From Lachnospiraceae bacterium (GTDB lineage: Bacteria > Bacillota > Clostridia > Lachnospirales > Lachnospiraceae): a DNA stretch of 64,000 bases. Below are positions 28,007-36,433 of the stretch, piece after piece. The number at the start of each line of letters is the position of its first letter. The first letter of the stretch is position 1. The stretch is from assembly GCA_017500935.1 (NCBI GenBank), contig JAFVXW010000029.1, positions 124,001 through 188,000 of the forward strand, written 5' to 3'. Position numbers and translations under genes: made by a program. Under the pieces are notes generated by a model, which saw only the letters and a list, made by a program, of their open reading frames with translations, made no database searches and had not been told where the DNA came from.

Positions 28007-29356
28007 ATGTCCAGAATGTTTGGTACAGATGGTGTCAGAGGCATTGCCAATGATGAGCTTACCCCACTTTTGGCGATGCAGCTTGGTCAGGCAGGTGCAT
28101 ATGTTCTTACAAAGGAAAATAAGCATAAGCCTACGATCATGGTAGGATGTGATACCCGTATTTCAGGTGATATGCTGGCACATGCGCTGATGGCAGGTAT
28201 CTGCAGTGTCGGTGCAAATGCCATTTATGTGGGAGTCATTCCGACACCTGCGGTTGCATATCTGACCAGAAAATATAAAGTGGAAGCGGGAGTTGTTATC
28301 TCAGCGTCTCATAATTCCATGGAATTTAACGGCATCAAATTTTTTGACGGCAATGGATATAAGCTGCCGGATGCTCTGGAGGATGAAATCGAAGCACTGA
28401 TTCAGAACGGAATGAGAGGCGTGGAATTCCCTACCGGTTCGGCTGTGGGAAAAGTAAAAGTACGCAAGGATGCCAGAGAAGAGTATATCAACCATGCAGT
28501 ACAGACAGTGCCGGTGGATCTGACCGGATTAAAGATTGTTGTTGACTGCGCAGAGGGTGCATCCCATTACACTTCCGTAGAAGCACTCAGACAGCTGGGC
28601 GCCAATGTGGTACCGATTCATAATATGCCTGACGGAACCAATATCAATGCAAACTGCGGTTCCACTCATATGGAAGAACTGCAGGCGCGCGTGGTTTATG
28701 AAAAGGCAAATGTGGGTCTGGCCTTTGACGGCGACGCGGACCGTTTACTGGCAGTAGATGAACTGGGTAATGTGATAGACGGCGACCAGATCATGGCGAT
28801 CGTGGGAGCACACATGCGCAACATGGGAAAACTGAAACAGAACACGCTGGTAGTTACCATTATGAGTAACCTGGGAATGTTTTTGTTTGGTGATAAAGAA
28901 AAGATTCATCTGGAAAAAACCAAGGTAGGCGATCGATATGTATTGGAACGGATGCGTGAAATTGGTGCCAGTCTTGGCGGTGAGCAGTCCGGACATATTA
29001 TTTTTCTGGATGAAAATACCACAGGTGACGGTCTTCTTTCAGCACTGCATCTGCTGGAGGTTGTGCGTGTGACCGGAAAACCGCTGTCTGAGCTGGCAAA
29101 GATCATGACAGTGATGCCGCAGGCGCTGGTCAATGCGAAAGTACCCAATCACAGAAAGAATCATTATATGGAATATCCGGAGATCGCACAGGCTATTGCA
29201 GAACTGGAAGAAGAATTTGCAGGAGAAGGCCGTGTGCTGATCCGTCCTTCCGGAACAGAACCCAAGGTTCGTGTCATGATCGAAGGAAAAGATAAAGAAA
29301 AAATTGATATGGAAGCCAGAAAGCTGGCAGAACTGATTCAGAATCTGATGTTCTGA
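28007..29356 (+). CDS. glmM: phosphoglucosamine mutase
   Basis: GlmM converts glucosamine-6-phosphate to glucosamine-1-phosphate for UDP-GlcNAc and peptidoglycan. The 449-residue length is standard. Visible are GTDGVRG at the N-terminus, the phosphoserine loop ISASHNS (near 100), the metal loop DGDADR (near 241) and the phosphate-binding RPSGTEPKVRVM (near 410). AAGGAGGGAAC precedes the ATG. It closes the conserved cdaA-cdaR-glmM set, and in other Firmicutes GlmM inhibits CdaA directly. Confidence 0.98.
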   Translation: MSRMFGTDGVRGIANDELTPLLAMQLGQAGAYVLTKENKHKPTIMVGCDTRISGDMLAHALMAGICSVGANAIYVGVIPTPAVAYLTRKYKVEAGVVISASHNSMEFNGIKFFDGNGYKLPDALEDEIEALIQNGMRGVEFPTGSAVGKVKVRKDAREEYINHAVQTVPVDLTGLKIVVDCAEGASHYTSVEALRQLGANVVPIHNMPDGTNINANCGSTHMEELQARVVYEKANVGLAFDGDADRLLAVDELGNVIDGDQIMAIVGAHMRNMGKLKQNTLVVTIMSNLGMFLFGDKEKIHLEKTKVGDRYVLERMREIGASLGGEQSGHIIFLDENTTGDGLLSALHLLEVVRVTGKPLSELAKIMTVMPQALVNAKVPNHRKNHYMEYPEIAQAIAELEEEFAGEGRVLIRPSGTEPKVRVMIEGKDKEKIDMEARKLAELIQNLMF

Positions 29357-29418
29357 GCGAAAACTGTGTGCATAGTTATCGCTATGCAAAAAAAATAAAA
29401 ATACGGGGAGGTATCACT

Positions 29419-29682
29419 ATGGTACGACAGAAGGTTGTTATCAAAAACCCTACAGGATTACATTTAAGACCCGCAGGTATCTTATGCAAAGCGGCAATGC
29501 AGTATAAAGCGCTGATCACATTTACTTTCAGGGATACTACTGCCAATGCAAAGAGTGTTTTGAGTGTACTTGGCGCATGCATTAAGTGCGGAGATGAGAT
29601 TGAACTGATCTGTGAAGGCGAAGATGAGAAGGAAGCACTTGCGGCATTGGTCAACGCAATTGAAAGTGGTCTTGGTGAATAG
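29419..29682 (+). CDS. ptsH: HPr-family phosphocarrier protein
   Basis: HPr carries phosphate from enzyme I to PTS permeases. In Firmicutes it also acts in catabolite control when phosphorylated on Ser46. The 87-residue protein has the active His15 (TGLHLRPAG) and Ser46 (AKSVLSVLG), so both sites are kept and it is not a Crh. The ATG lies 7 nt after GGGGAGG; a longer frame from 29368 is not needed. It is placed between glmM and leuA, not with ptsI. Three cysteines are unusual for this family. Whether it is the main HPr or a paralogue cannot be told here. Confidence 0.9.
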   Translation: MVRQKVVIKNPTGLHLRPAGILCKAAMQYKALITFTFRDTTANAKSVLSVLGACIKCGDEIELICEGEDEKEALAALVNAIESGLGE

Positions 29683-29685
29683 GAT

Positions 29686-31368
29686 ATGATGAAATATACA
29701 AGATACCGGAGAAATCCGGTGGTTGATTATCCGCAGAGACAGTGGCCGAATAAACAGATTGAAAAGGCACCGGTATGGTGCAGTGTGGATTTAAGAGACG
29801 GAAATCAGGCACTGATCGATCCTATGGTAGTGGAAGAGAAAATAGAATTCTTTCAGTATCTGATCAAAATGGGATTTAAAGAAATTGAGGTTGGATTTCC
29901 TGCAGCCAGTCAGATCGAATTCGATTTTCTGCGTCAGCTGATCGAACGCAGGCTGATTCCGGATGATGTTTATGTACAGGTGCTTACACAGTGCAGGGAA
30001 GAGCTGATTGACAGAACCTTTGAAGCGATCAAAGGCTGTAAAAAAGCGATTGTGCATATTTATAACTCTACTTCCACACTTCAAAGAGATGTGGTTTTCC
30101 ATATGGAACGTCCTCAGATTGTGGATATCGCCATTGCAGGAACCAAAATGGTAAAGGAACGTGCCAAAGATTTCCCCGGTGAGATCGTGCTGGAGTATTC
30201 TCCGGAAAGCTTTACGGGAACAGAACTTGATTTTGCACTGGAGATTTGTACTGCTGTACAGAAAACATGGGGAGCAACAGCACAAAATCCTATTATTATT
30301 AATCTTCCGTCCACAGTGGAAATGACAACACCCAATGTATATGCCGATCAGATTGAGTGGATGAACCTGCATTTTGAGGATCGCGACAGTATTATTTTAA
30401 GTATCCATCCCCACAATGACAGAGGAACAGGAGTTGGCAGCGCAGAACTCGCACTGCTGGCAGGAGCCGACCGTGTGGAAGGAACCTTGTTTGGCAACGG
30501 GGAACGTACCGGTAATGTCGATATTTTAAATATTGCGTATAATATGTTTTCTCAGGGCATTGATCCCGGATTGGAAATTGAGCATATCAATGAAATCATA
30601 GACATTTATGAACGCTGCTGTAAAATGCCGATCCATCCCAGACATCCTTATGCAGGTAAGCTGGTATTTACTGCATTTTCCGGTTCTCATCAGGATGCCA
30701 TCAATAAAGGCGTGCAGGCAATGCGGGAACGCAGCAGTGTATACTGGCAGGTACCCTATCTGCCCATCGATCCGGCGGATATCGGCAGAGAATATGAACC
30801 GATCGTCCGTATCAATTCCCAGTCCGGAAAGGGCGGTGTTGCCTTTATCATGGATACTTATTTTGGATTCAAGCTTCCTAAGGCCATGCATAAAGAATTT
30901 GCCAATGTGATTCAGAAAATTTCTGAAAAACAGGGGGAAGTCAGCCCTACACAGATTATGGACTGCTTCCGCAGAGAATATCTGGACAGAAAAGAACCGC
31001 TGCATTTCAAACGTATGCGCGTAGAAGATATGAGCCATACCGATGCTGGTGAATTTGATACAGCAGTTACGGTGGATTATATTCTGGCAGGCAGCGAAAT
31101 GAGATCTTTCAGTGCTGTCGGCAACGGTCCTATCGATGCGGTGCAAAGAGGTCTGAAAGAAAACTTCGGTATTAATATCAAGGTTTTGGATTATGAAGAG
31201 CACGCTCTGCAGAGCGGTTCCAATTCCCAGGCTGCAGCTTATATTCATATGCTGGACGGCAACAGCGGTCAGGTTACTTACGGTGTTGGTGTAAGTTCCA
31301 ACATTACCAGAGCGTCAGTGAGAGCAATCTTCTCGGCGGTGAACAGACTGGGACTGATCGTGAAATAA
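29686..31368 (+). CDS. leuA: 2-isopropylmalate synthase
   Basis: LeuA condenses acetyl-CoA with 2-oxoisovalerate, the first committed step of leucine synthesis. The 560-residue protein fits the long type. The N-terminal TIM barrel has CSVDLRDGNQAL (near residue 31), and the metal-binding HPHNDRGTG (near 243) is visible. The C-terminal third is the leucine-sensing dimerisation domain (VDYILAGS to the end). It begins 3 nt after the HPr stop, so its translation is tied to that gene. No leader peptide or T-box is present, and no other leu gene follows; a terminator comes next. Confidence 0.96.
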   Translation: MMKYTRYRRNPVVDYPQRQWPNKQIEKAPVWCSVDLRDGNQALIDPMVVEEKIEFFQYLIKMGFKEIEVGFPAASQIEFDFLRQLIERRLIPDDVYVQVLTQCREELIDRTFEAIKGCKKAIVHIYNSTSTLQRDVVFHMERPQIVDIAIAGTKMVKERAKDFPGEIVLEYSPESFTGTELDFALEICTAVQKTWGATAQNPIIINLPSTVEMTTPNVYADQIEWMNLHFEDRDSIILSIHPHNDRGTGVGSAELALLAGADRVEGTLFGNGERTGNVDILNIAYNMFSQGIDPGLEIEHINEIIDIYERCCKMPIHPRHPYAGKLVFTAFSGSHQDAINKGVQAMRERSSVYWQVPYLPIDPADIGREYEPIVRINSQSGKGGVAFIMDTYFGFKLPKAMHKEFANVIQKISEKQGEVSPTQIMDCFRREYLDRKEPLHFKRMRVEDMSHTDAGEFDTAVTVDYILAGSEMRSFSAVGNGPIDAVQRGLKENFGINIKVLDYEEHALQSGSNSQAAAYIHMLDGNSGQVTYGVGVSSNITRASVRAIFSAVNRLGLIVK

Positions 31369-31402
31369 AACACAAAAATTGATAATTTTAAATGGTTATA
31401 TT

Positions 31403-31436
31403 TTCAGCCCTCCGGTTTCTGGAGGGCTGAATTTTA
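31403..31436 (+). terminator. intrinsic terminator after leuA
   Basis: TTCAGCCCTCC (31403-31413) pairs with GGAGGGCTGAA (31421-31431) over a 7-nt loop, followed by TTTT. Confidence 0.9.
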
Positions 31437-31605
31437 TATGAGGTGATATATTAGAAGCTGTACGGTAATTATGCGCCATGCAGCAGGAATAAAGGTGGGG
31501 GATAAATAGGCGTTTACCAATTAAAACATAACGAAAGATGTGTAGTAGGTAAAAAAGTGGGAGAAAAATTACCTTCCAGATAACAAAAATTGAAATTCAG
31601 TAGGT

Positions 31606-31692
31606 ATGGAGCGGGTTGACGTGAGTTTGACAAGCAGCGCATCAAAAAGGAACCTTCTCAATTTACAACGTAAATTGAGAAGTAGCGCATAA
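31606..31692 (+). CDS. possible 28-codon small ORF
   Basis: ATG 31606 to TAA 31692 encodes a basic 28-residue peptide that spans the palindrome. The upstream AGTAGG is a weak and close ribosome site. No family is recognised. It may be a chance frame. Confidence 0.15.
   Translation: MERVDVSLTSSASKRNLLNLQRKLRSSA
31654..31682. repeat. 13-bp perfect inverted repeat, 3-nt loop
   Basis: CTTCTCAATTTAC and GTAAATTGAGAAG flank AAC. On RNA it makes a long A/U-rich hairpin. No T-run follows on either strand, so it is not an ordinary terminator; it could be an operator or a remnant of a mobile element end. Confidence 0.6.
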
Positions 31693-31723
31693 AAAAATGG
31701 AACCTTTACAATCAGCGCAAATA

Positions 31724-31749
31724 AAAAAAGCCCGAATGGGCTTTTTTTA
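31724..31749. terminator. bidirectional terminator for the DUF3048 gene
   Basis: AAAAAAGCCC and GGGCTTTTTT flank GAAT. It is symmetrical, lies 7 nt beyond the minus-strand stop at 31756, and can also stop plus-strand transcription. Confidence 0.9.
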
Positions 31750-31755
31750 TTTGCT

Positions 31756-32940
31756 TTACTGTACTTCCAGAGTGGTGCCGTCTTTTAAGATACAAATCAT
31801 GGTTTTACCGGTGTTCAGTTCGATTTCGGTACCGTTGTCATCGTAGTAAACGGTGGAGCCGTAGTCAGAGGTCTTTTCCCAGGTAACATGGATTGCTTTG
31901 CCGTTGGTGAAGTAGTAACCGTCCTTGGTGGTGTCGTGGCACTGATAACCTAAGTAACCCTTGTCATCTCTGGTTTCATAGTGTGTAAACTGAACCAGAA
32001 CGTTCTTGAATGCAAGCTGTTTGCCGGTGGCAGCGTCTACGTGTGCTTTGTCACCGTTCTGCATACCCTGGAATCTGTAGTAGAGACCGTCTTCTGCATT
32101 GTATTCAAAGTAGGTCTTGGTGATCTTGTAGCTGCCGGAAAGGTCGATCTTGTTTGCATCAAATGCATTTTCACCGTACTGTTCCAGTGTGTTTTCGCCT
32201 GCTGCGAAGGTGAAGTGGCTGCCGCCTTCGTAGTTGGAGGTGTATTCATCGGAGTAACCAAGGGTGTCCATTGCTGCTGCAATCTTGGAACCGTCGGTAT
32301 AGCAGTTATGAGGAGCCTTTCTGTCGGTGGAGCGGTAGAAAGCGCTGTCTACATAACCTTTTTTCTGGCTGTTGTCGCTGGCAAGAACGGAACCGGAAAT
32401 GTTGTTGGTGGTCTCGTCATTGATGATGGGAAGGATGTAGAAAGGTCCGCCTACGTGGCAGTAAACTGCATCGTATTCCTTTGCCCAGTATACATAGTAG
32501 TCACGGCAGCTTCTGATGTTACCGATCTTTTCCAGATCTCTCCAGTCTTTGAAAACGGCCATCAGACGGGTCATGTTTGCTTCTACGTTGCACTCGTAAA
32601 GGATGTCAGCGTTGGAGATATTGTAATGAGGGAGGCAGGCATTTTCGTTGGGGATCATGACTGCGATGGGGCGCTGGTTTTCCAGTTCACCTGCGATCCA
32701 TTCGTTGGTCAGATAGCTTCTTACCATACCTTCTTCGGGAGGAAGATCCTCGGTAACGGTCTCGGTTTCAATTTCAGTTTCAGGTTCAGCTTCAGCTTCA
32801 GTTTCAACAGGAGCAGCTTCAGTTTCCACAACATCAGCAACAGGTACTGTTTCAACGGTTTCCTCTTCTTTTTTGCCGCAGCCTGCAAGCAGGGAAATAC
32901 AGCTGATTCCTACAAGCAGAAGTGCTGTCAGTTTTTTCAT
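31756..32940 (-). CDS. DUF3048 domain lipoprotein
   Basis: The 394-residue protein has a lipoprotein signal (lipobox LLAGC, Cys21), so it is anchored on the outer face of the membrane. A Glu-Thr/Pro-Val-rich linker follows (about 30-65). The DUF3048 region then contains RPIAVMIPN, GNIRSCRDYYV and a C-terminal half with HVTWEKTSDYG. Members such as YerB are common in Firmicutes; their function is unsettled, with links to spore or envelope processes proposed. A strong minus-strand promoter lies at 33005-33033, and the gene forms a one-gene unit ending in a terminator. Confidence 0.9.
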   Translation of the reverse strand: MKKLTALLLVGISCISLLAGCGKKEEETVETVPVADVVETEAAPVETEAEAEPETEIETETVTEDLPPEEGMVRSYLTNEWIAGELENQRPIAVMIPNENACLPHYNISNADILYECNVEANMTRLMAVFKDWRDLEKIGNIRSCRDYYVYWAKEYDAVYCHVGGPFYILPIINDETTNNISGSVLASDNSQKKGYVDSAFYRSTDRKAPHNCYTDGSKIAAAMDTLGYSDEYTSNYEGGSHFTFAAGENTLEQYGENAFDANKIDLSGSYKITKTYFEYNAEDGLYYRFQGMQNGDKAHVDAATGKQLAFKNVLVQFTHYETRDDKGYLGYQCHDTTKDGYYFTNGKAIHVTWEKTSDYGSTVYYDDNGTEIELNTGKTMICILKDGTTLEVQ

Positions 32941-33004
32941 GAATGATCCTCACTTTCTTTGTAAACTGCATATTATCGCATTTTCATATTTTCCAATAAA
33001 ACAG

Positions 33005-33033
33005 ATTATATATGAGACTGCAGAGTTTGTCAC
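33005..33033 (-). promoter_or_regulatory. promoter of the DUF3048 lipoprotein gene
   Basis: On the minus strand GTGACA (33028-33033) and TATAAT (33005-33010) are exactly 17 bp apart. The leader to the ATG is about 60 nt. Confidence 0.75.
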
Positions 33034-33132
33034 TATCTAAAAAAAATTTTTAGTGGGAAAATCAGACATTTCATGGAAAAATCACAATTATCATGCTAGA
33101 ATAGAGTATCGAAATATTTGCAGGAGGCTTTT

Positions 33133-33981
33133 ATGAAGAAAATAATTGTGACAGGCTGCAACGGTCAGTTAGGCCGTGCAGTAAATGAATATTATAAAAA
33201 TGCATCCGACATCAGCTTTGTCAATACGGATGTGGAGGAACTGGATATCACCAGCATTGATGCGGTTATGAAGCTGGCAAGGGAAGTACAGCCTTATGCC
33301 ATCATCAACTGTGCGGCACATACTGCAGTGGATGCCTGTGAAAAGGAATATGACAGAGCGTTCCAGATCAATGCCATCGGTCCCCGCAACCTGGCGATCG
33401 CGGCAAGAGAGACCGGCGCAAAGCTGGTTCATATTTCCACAGACTATGTTTTTGACGGAAAAGGTACCAGACCTTATGTGGAAACAGACCCCACCGATCC
33501 CCAGAGTGCATATGGTTCCACCAAGCTTGCAGGCGAGGAATTTGTAAAGGCATTTGCTGACAGATATTTCATTCTGCGTACCGCATGGCTGTATGGTGAC
33601 GGTAAAAACTTTGCAAAGACCATGCTGCGTCTTTCTGAAACCTACGACAAAGTGCGCGTGGTAAATGACCAGGTGGGCTCTCCCACAAGCACCGTGGAGC
33701 TGACCAAGGCGATCAATGCGCTGCTGTTTTCTGATAATTACGGCATTTTCCATGCGACCTGTGAAGGAAGCTGTGCATGGGATGAATTTGCCCGTGAGAT
33801 TTTCAGACTTGCAGGCAAGAATACTGTTGTGGAAGGTATCACAACCGCAGAATACAATGCGCCTGCACCCAGACCGGCATATTCCATTCTGGAAAACAGA
33901 ATGTTGAAACTGACTACCGATTTCATGTTTGCAGACTGGCATGACGCGATTGCCGTATATCTCAAAGAACTGTGCGGCTGA
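33133..33981 (+). CDS. rfbD: dTDP-4-dehydrorhamnose reductase (RmlD)
   Basis: This 282-residue SDR enzyme should reduce dTDP-4-keto-rhamnose to dTDP-L-rhamnose with NAD(P)H. The nucleotide loop GCNGQLG is at residues 8-14. ISTDYVFDG (near 103) and the catalytic YGSTK (near 126) are visible. ATG 33133 follows GGAGG by 5 nt; a TTG at 33118 precedes that site and is unlikely. It opens the exopolysaccharide region, but rmlA, rmlB and rmlC are absent from the window. They must lie elsewhere, or this is a relative with another substrate. The next gene begins 17 nt downstream. Confidence 0.92.
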   Translation: MKKIIVTGCNGQLGRAVNEYYKNASDISFVNTDVEELDITSIDAVMKLAREVQPYAIINCAAHTAVDACEKEYDRAFQINAIGPRNLAIAARETGAKLVHISTDYVFDGKGTRPYVETDPTDPQSAYGSTKLAGEEFVKAFADRYFILRTAWLYGDGKNFAKTMLRLSETYDKVRVVNDQVGSPTSTVELTKAINALLFSDNYGIFHATCEGSCAWDEFAREIFRLAGKNTVVEGITTAEYNAPAPRPAYSILENRMLKLTTDFMFADWHDAIAVYLKELCG

Positions 33982-33998
33982 GCTCAGTAAGTGTATTT

Positions 33999-35684
33999 AT
34001 GATGAAAAAAACAGGATTAAACAGAAAAAGTATTCTGATTTTGGCGCTTCTTCTGATGCTGCAAGTAATTGCAGCATTCTGTTTTTGCGGGCAGAAAACA
34101 GGATATCATTATGATGAATTATATTCCTATTATTCTTCCAATGTGACCAATGGAATTGGTCCCTGGGATCAGACCTGGACAAGCGGTGATGAGATTTTTC
34201 AGGAGTTTGCGGTTTTGCCGGGAGAAGGATTTTCCTTTGCGCGGGTGGCGCAGATGCAGTCCTATGATGTGCACCCGCCGGTTTATTACTTTTTCCTGCA
34301 TGCAATCTGTTCCCTGATGCCCGGTGTGTTTTCAAAATGGGCAGGACTGCTTTTGAATGTTTTCTTTTTTGTGGGAAGCTGGTGCCTTCTTGGCTGGCTT
34401 GCCTGGCATCTGGGCGGCAGGCGTTATCAGGTGGTGCTGGCGACGCTTTTGCTGTATGGCTGCAGTCCGGCTGTGCTCAGCGGTATTATGCTGGTGCGGA
34501 TGTACACAATGCTGGGCTTTTGGATCTTGCTTACCGCCTGTCTGCATGTGCGGGCACTGGAAAAAGAAAAAACAGGCTGGAAATTCTGTCTGCCGCTGGC
34601 AGGAGTTGTGATCGCAGGATTTTTGACACATTATTATTATGCGGTGTATCTGTTCTTTCTGGCGGCTACCATGGAAGGTTATCTTTTGTTTGTACAGCCA
34701 GGACATAAAAATACTGTGTCGCGGCTTAAAGACTGTTTTATTTACGGCTTTTCCGTGATCGGTGCCATGCTGCTTTCGGTGCTGTTATATCCGGCAAGCG
34801 CAAGTCATATTTTCAGGGGTTATCGCGGGACAGAGGCGATGGGTGCCTTTTTCGACCTTGGAAATACCGGATACAGAATCCGCTTTTTTGCACAGCTTCT
34901 GAATGAGTATGCGTTTGGCTCCATGCTGCCCGTTCTGGCGCTGGTGCTGATTCTGGCGGCGATGACTTATGCGGCATTGTTTCGGTTTCAAAAAAGAAAA
35001 GATACGGCATTAAAATTTACAGAATGGGCTTATCGGCAGAGAACGCGTCTGGTGACAGCACTGGCGGCCGCAGGATATTTTGCAGTGGTGACAAAGACCG
35101 CGCTTTTGACAGCGGAAGAAGCCAACCGCTATCAGATCCCGGTGTATGGAATGCTGATCATGTTGGCAGTGATCCTGCTGTTTGTGCTGCCGGAAAAAAT
35201 TGCTGTACAGCTTGCGGGGATGAAAAAAGACGAAAAGGCATCTCCGTCAAAATGGGGAATGCTGCCTGCTGTGCTGTTGGTTTTGCTGATCGCAGGCGGT
35301 CAGGTGGCCGGACTTTGCAGCGGAAAGGTTTTGTTTTTATACCCGGATGACAAAGATGCAGTGGCATTTGCACAGGAAAATGCAGACACAACAGTTGTCT
35401 ATTTTTATAATGAAAATAATAAGTGGATGCCCTGGGATGATGCCCTGGAGCTGATGCAGTATGACAATCTGTATTTTGTGAGTCTGGCCGATGCAGAAAC
35501 GATGGCCCAAAAAGATTTTTCGGATGCGCGTATTGCGCAGGCAGACCGGATTTTGGTTTATTCCATGCGGCATGACGACAGCCAGAAGGCATTGGAGCTT
35601 TTGCTGGATGCCTGCGGCAGCGTAAAGCAGTGCGAAAAGATACGGGAGCTTTTGTACTGTGATCTGTATGAACTGACTCCATAA
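33999..35684 (+). CDS. GT-C fold membrane glycosyltransferase (GT39/ArnT-like)
   Basis: The 561-residue integral membrane protein has about 10-12 helices across the first 430 residues and a C-terminal extracytoplasmic domain. The first outer loop contains the acidic HYDELYSYY motif (near 36-44), followed by a DVHPPVYYF segment near 88. This pairing is typical of polyprenyl-phosphate-sugar-dependent GT-C enzymes. It would add a sugar outside the membrane. ATG ATG at 33999 lies 17 nt after rfbD; the ribosome site is poor. The gtrB-like gene at 39830 could supply its lipid-linked sugar. Donor and acceptor are unknown. Confidence 0.75.
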   Translation: MMKKTGLNRKSILILALLLMLQVIAAFCFCGQKTGYHYDELYSYYSSNVTNGIGPWDQTWTSGDEIFQEFAVLPGEGFSFARVAQMQSYDVHPPVYYFFLHAICSLMPGVFSKWAGLLLNVFFFVGSWCLLGWLAWHLGGRRYQVVLATLLLYGCSPAVLSGIMLVRMYTMLGFWILLTACLHVRALEKEKTGWKFCLPLAGVVIAGFLTHYYYAVYLFFLAATMEGYLLFVQPGHKNTVSRLKDCFIYGFSVIGAMLLSVLLYPASASHIFRGYRGTEAMGAFFDLGNTGYRIRFFAQLLNEYAFGSMLPVLALVLILAAMTYAALFRFQKRKDTALKFTEWAYRQRTRLVTALAAAGYFAVVTKTALLTAEEANRYQIPVYGMLIMLAVILLFVLPEKIAVQLAGMKKDEKASPSKWGMLPAVLLVLLIAGGQVAGLCSGKVLFLYPDDKDAVAFAQENADTTVVYFYNENNKWMPWDDALELMQYDNLYFVSLADAETMAQKDFSDARIAQADRILVYSMRHDDSQKALELLLDACGSVKQCEKIRELLYCDLYELTP

Positions 35685-35770
35685 GCGGTTTGAACTGACT
35701 TAGTGATCTGTATGAACGGCTTCCGTAATTTGCCAGGGACAAAAACATAAGCGCAAAAATAGCAAACGGT

Positions 35771-35810
35771 AAAAAAATGGCGAAATTCTGTGTGAAAACA
35801 GGATTTCGCC
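35771..35810 (-). terminator. intrinsic terminator for the divergent-PAP2 gene
   Basis: On the minus strand a 13-bp stem (35779-35810, one G-T pair, 6-nt loop) is followed by seven Ts (35771-35777). It lies 20 nt beyond the stop of the minus-strand gene. Confidence 0.8.
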
Positions 35811-35830
35811 GTTATTGGTTAAAGAAGATT

Positions 35831-36286
35831 TCAGATAAAACAGTAGATCAGCGCGATCAGGATACCCAAAAGGGCACCGACCACGACCTGTACAGGGGTG
35901 TGGCCGACAAATTCTTTCAGCTTGTCCTCGTAGGACATTTTTTTGCCCATGATCTGCAGAATCTCCATTACTTCATTGAGAACCTGTGCCTGTTTGCCGG
36001 TTTCTAAGCGAACACCTCTGGCATCATACATGACAATGATGGCAACGATCGCGGACACGGCAAATTCAAAGCTGCCCAGGCCATATTGGATGCCGGAGGC
36101 AGTCGCCAGGGCTGTCACCGTGGCAGAGTGGGAACTGGGCATACCGCCGCTTCCTACCATGCGTTCGGGATTGAAGGTTTTGTTCAGAATGCCGTATATG
36201 ATAGTCTTTAAGATCTGGGCCACAAGCCAGCCTGTGGCAGCGGACATAAATACTGTATTATGGATCAGCTGGTTAAATGCGTTCAT
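35831..36286 (-). CDS. divergent PAP2 family protein (DUF212, YuiD-like)
   Basis: The 151-residue membrane protein has about four helices and the family motif GGMPSSHSATVTAL (near 46-59), followed by DARGVR (near 88). These match the phosphate-binding regions of PAP2 phosphatases, but the family lacks part of the classical signature, so enzymatic activity is unproven. It may act on lipid-linked phosphates such as undecaprenyl-pyrophosphate. AAAGGAG precedes the ATG. It is on the strand opposite to the polysaccharide genes around it, with its own terminator. Confidence 0.88.
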   Translation of the reverse strand: MNAFNQLIHNTVFMSAATGWLVAQILKTIIYGILNKTFNPERMVGSGGMPSSHSATVTALATASGIQYGLGSFEFAVSAIVAIIVMYDARGVRLETGKQAQVLNEVMEILQIMGKKMSYEDKLKEFVGHTPVQVVVGALLGILIALIYCFI

Positions 36287-36433
36287 AAGATGAGCTCCTT
36301 TGTCTGGAATACATTTTATTTTACTGAATTATGAAAAGAAAAACAATAAAAAGATGGCATTTTGCAAATCAAGTTGAAAAGAAAGTGACTGCATGGTATA
36401 TTTTTAACAGAAGAAAGACAGGAAGTGTGCTTT

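Larger units (their letters stand above)
31437..31723. other. gene-poor AT-rich stretch with short repeats
   Basis: No convincing gene lies between the leuA terminator and the next terminator. It contains a 13-bp palindrome (31654-31682), repeated AGCGCA-A-rich-GGAACC motifs (from about 31636, 31684 and 31713) and one 28-codon ORF. Composition is more AT-rich than the flanks. Confidence 0.6.

Noticed and set aside
29369-29388. Hairpin between glmM and HPr as a terminator
   Set aside because: It is followed by A-rich, not T-rich, sequence on the coding strand.
33108-33117. TATCGAA-like sequence before rfbD
   Set aside because: It has one mismatch to the Spo0A core and no partner site; the -35 for a nearby TAGAAT is also poor.
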